A DNA stretch of 64,000 nucleotides, taken from NCBI GenBank assembly GCA_905221215.1, contig CAJNCI010000004.1:117651-181650 (forward strand), given 5' to 3'. The DNA comes from a bacterium. GTDB taxonomy: Bacteria > Bacillota > Bacilli > Lactobacillales > Streptococcaceae. Positions 63,972 to 64,000 of the stretch are shown in pieces. Numbering within the stretch: the first letter of the stretch is position 1; each line of letters starts with the position of its first letter. The notes beneath the pieces are model-generated. The model saw only the letters and a program-made list of their open reading frames with translations, searched no databases and had not been told where the DNA came from. A program made the translations under genes and the position numbers.

Positions 63972-64000
63972 AGTAAGAGTTGAAAATACCAACTCTGGTC

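Overview
The window is an origin-proximal stretch of a low-GC Firmicute chromosome and almost certainly comes from a mitis-group Streptococcus (S. mitis, S. pneumoniae or a close relative). The evidence is a comCDE quorum-sensing locus lying between tRNA-Arg and tRNA-Glu/tRNA-Asn, a comX gene directly before an rRNA-type promoter, a CbpD choline-binding hydrolase, a pneumococcal-type BOX repeat, a CtsR-ClpC pair, ParB without ParA, and the order rlmH-htrA-parB-dnaA-dnaN-ychF-pth-mfd-divIC-tilS-hpt-ftsH-comX. The species cannot be fixed from this window alone. The ComC pheromone (45891-46016) differs from both common pneumococcal pherotypes, and CbpD has one SH3b-like domain rather than two, so a non-pneumococcal member such as S. 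mitis is plausible.

Layout. 1-1.2 kb: tail of an unidentified gene, a Ser-rich lipoprotein and a small membrane protein. 1.2-3.9 kb: an NAD-salvage operon (nadR-like, pnuC, NrtR-like regulator). 4.0-6.9 kb: ctsR-clpC with a CtsR operator. 7.0-10 kb: a four-gene thiamine-precursor ABC operon under a TPP riboswitch with a visible terminator. 10-18 kb: competence-linked cbpD, then dnaB-veg, rplI, a DHH c-di-AMP phosphodiesterase, hpf and comFA-comFC. 18-20 kb: yigZ, cysK and a BOX repeat. 20-31 kb: rpsB-tsf and an envelope/transport run (ymfF-ymfH-rodZ-pgsA-ecfA1-ecfA2-ecfT-mreC-mreD-pcsB). 31.6-43.5 kb: yaaA-recF, guaB, trpS, an ABC-F ATPase, a YfhO membrane protein and a YhgE/TetR pair. 43.6-46.3 kb: tRNAs and comCDE. 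46.3-53 kb: rlmH, htrA, parB, oriC, dnaA, dnaN, DUF951, ychF. 53-64 kb: pth-mfd-rqcP-divIC-small ORF-serine hydrolase-tilS-hpt-ftsH, then comX and the start of an rRNA-type promoter.

How the genes work together. Most genes left of dnaA are on the minus strand and all genes right of it are on the plus strand, as expected for an origin. Competence dominates the regulation: comCDE senses the pheromone, ComE-type direct repeats precede comC and comX, and ComX-type cin-boxes precede comFA and cbpD. Envelope control sites are visible too: a WalR-type site at pcsB and a CiaR-type site at htrA. ParB is accompanied by two good parS-like palindromes, in ecfA1 and tilS.

No stretch longer than about 300 bases lacks a gene. 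I saw no CRISPR array, intact insertion sequence, prophage or recognisable defence island, and no wholly unknown multi-gene system. The features most worth follow-up are the comC allele, the apparently leaderless divergent pair comFA/yigZ, the paired operators at yhgE/tetR, the NrtR-pnuC-nadR unit, and the short ORF plus serine hydrolase inside the division gene cluster.
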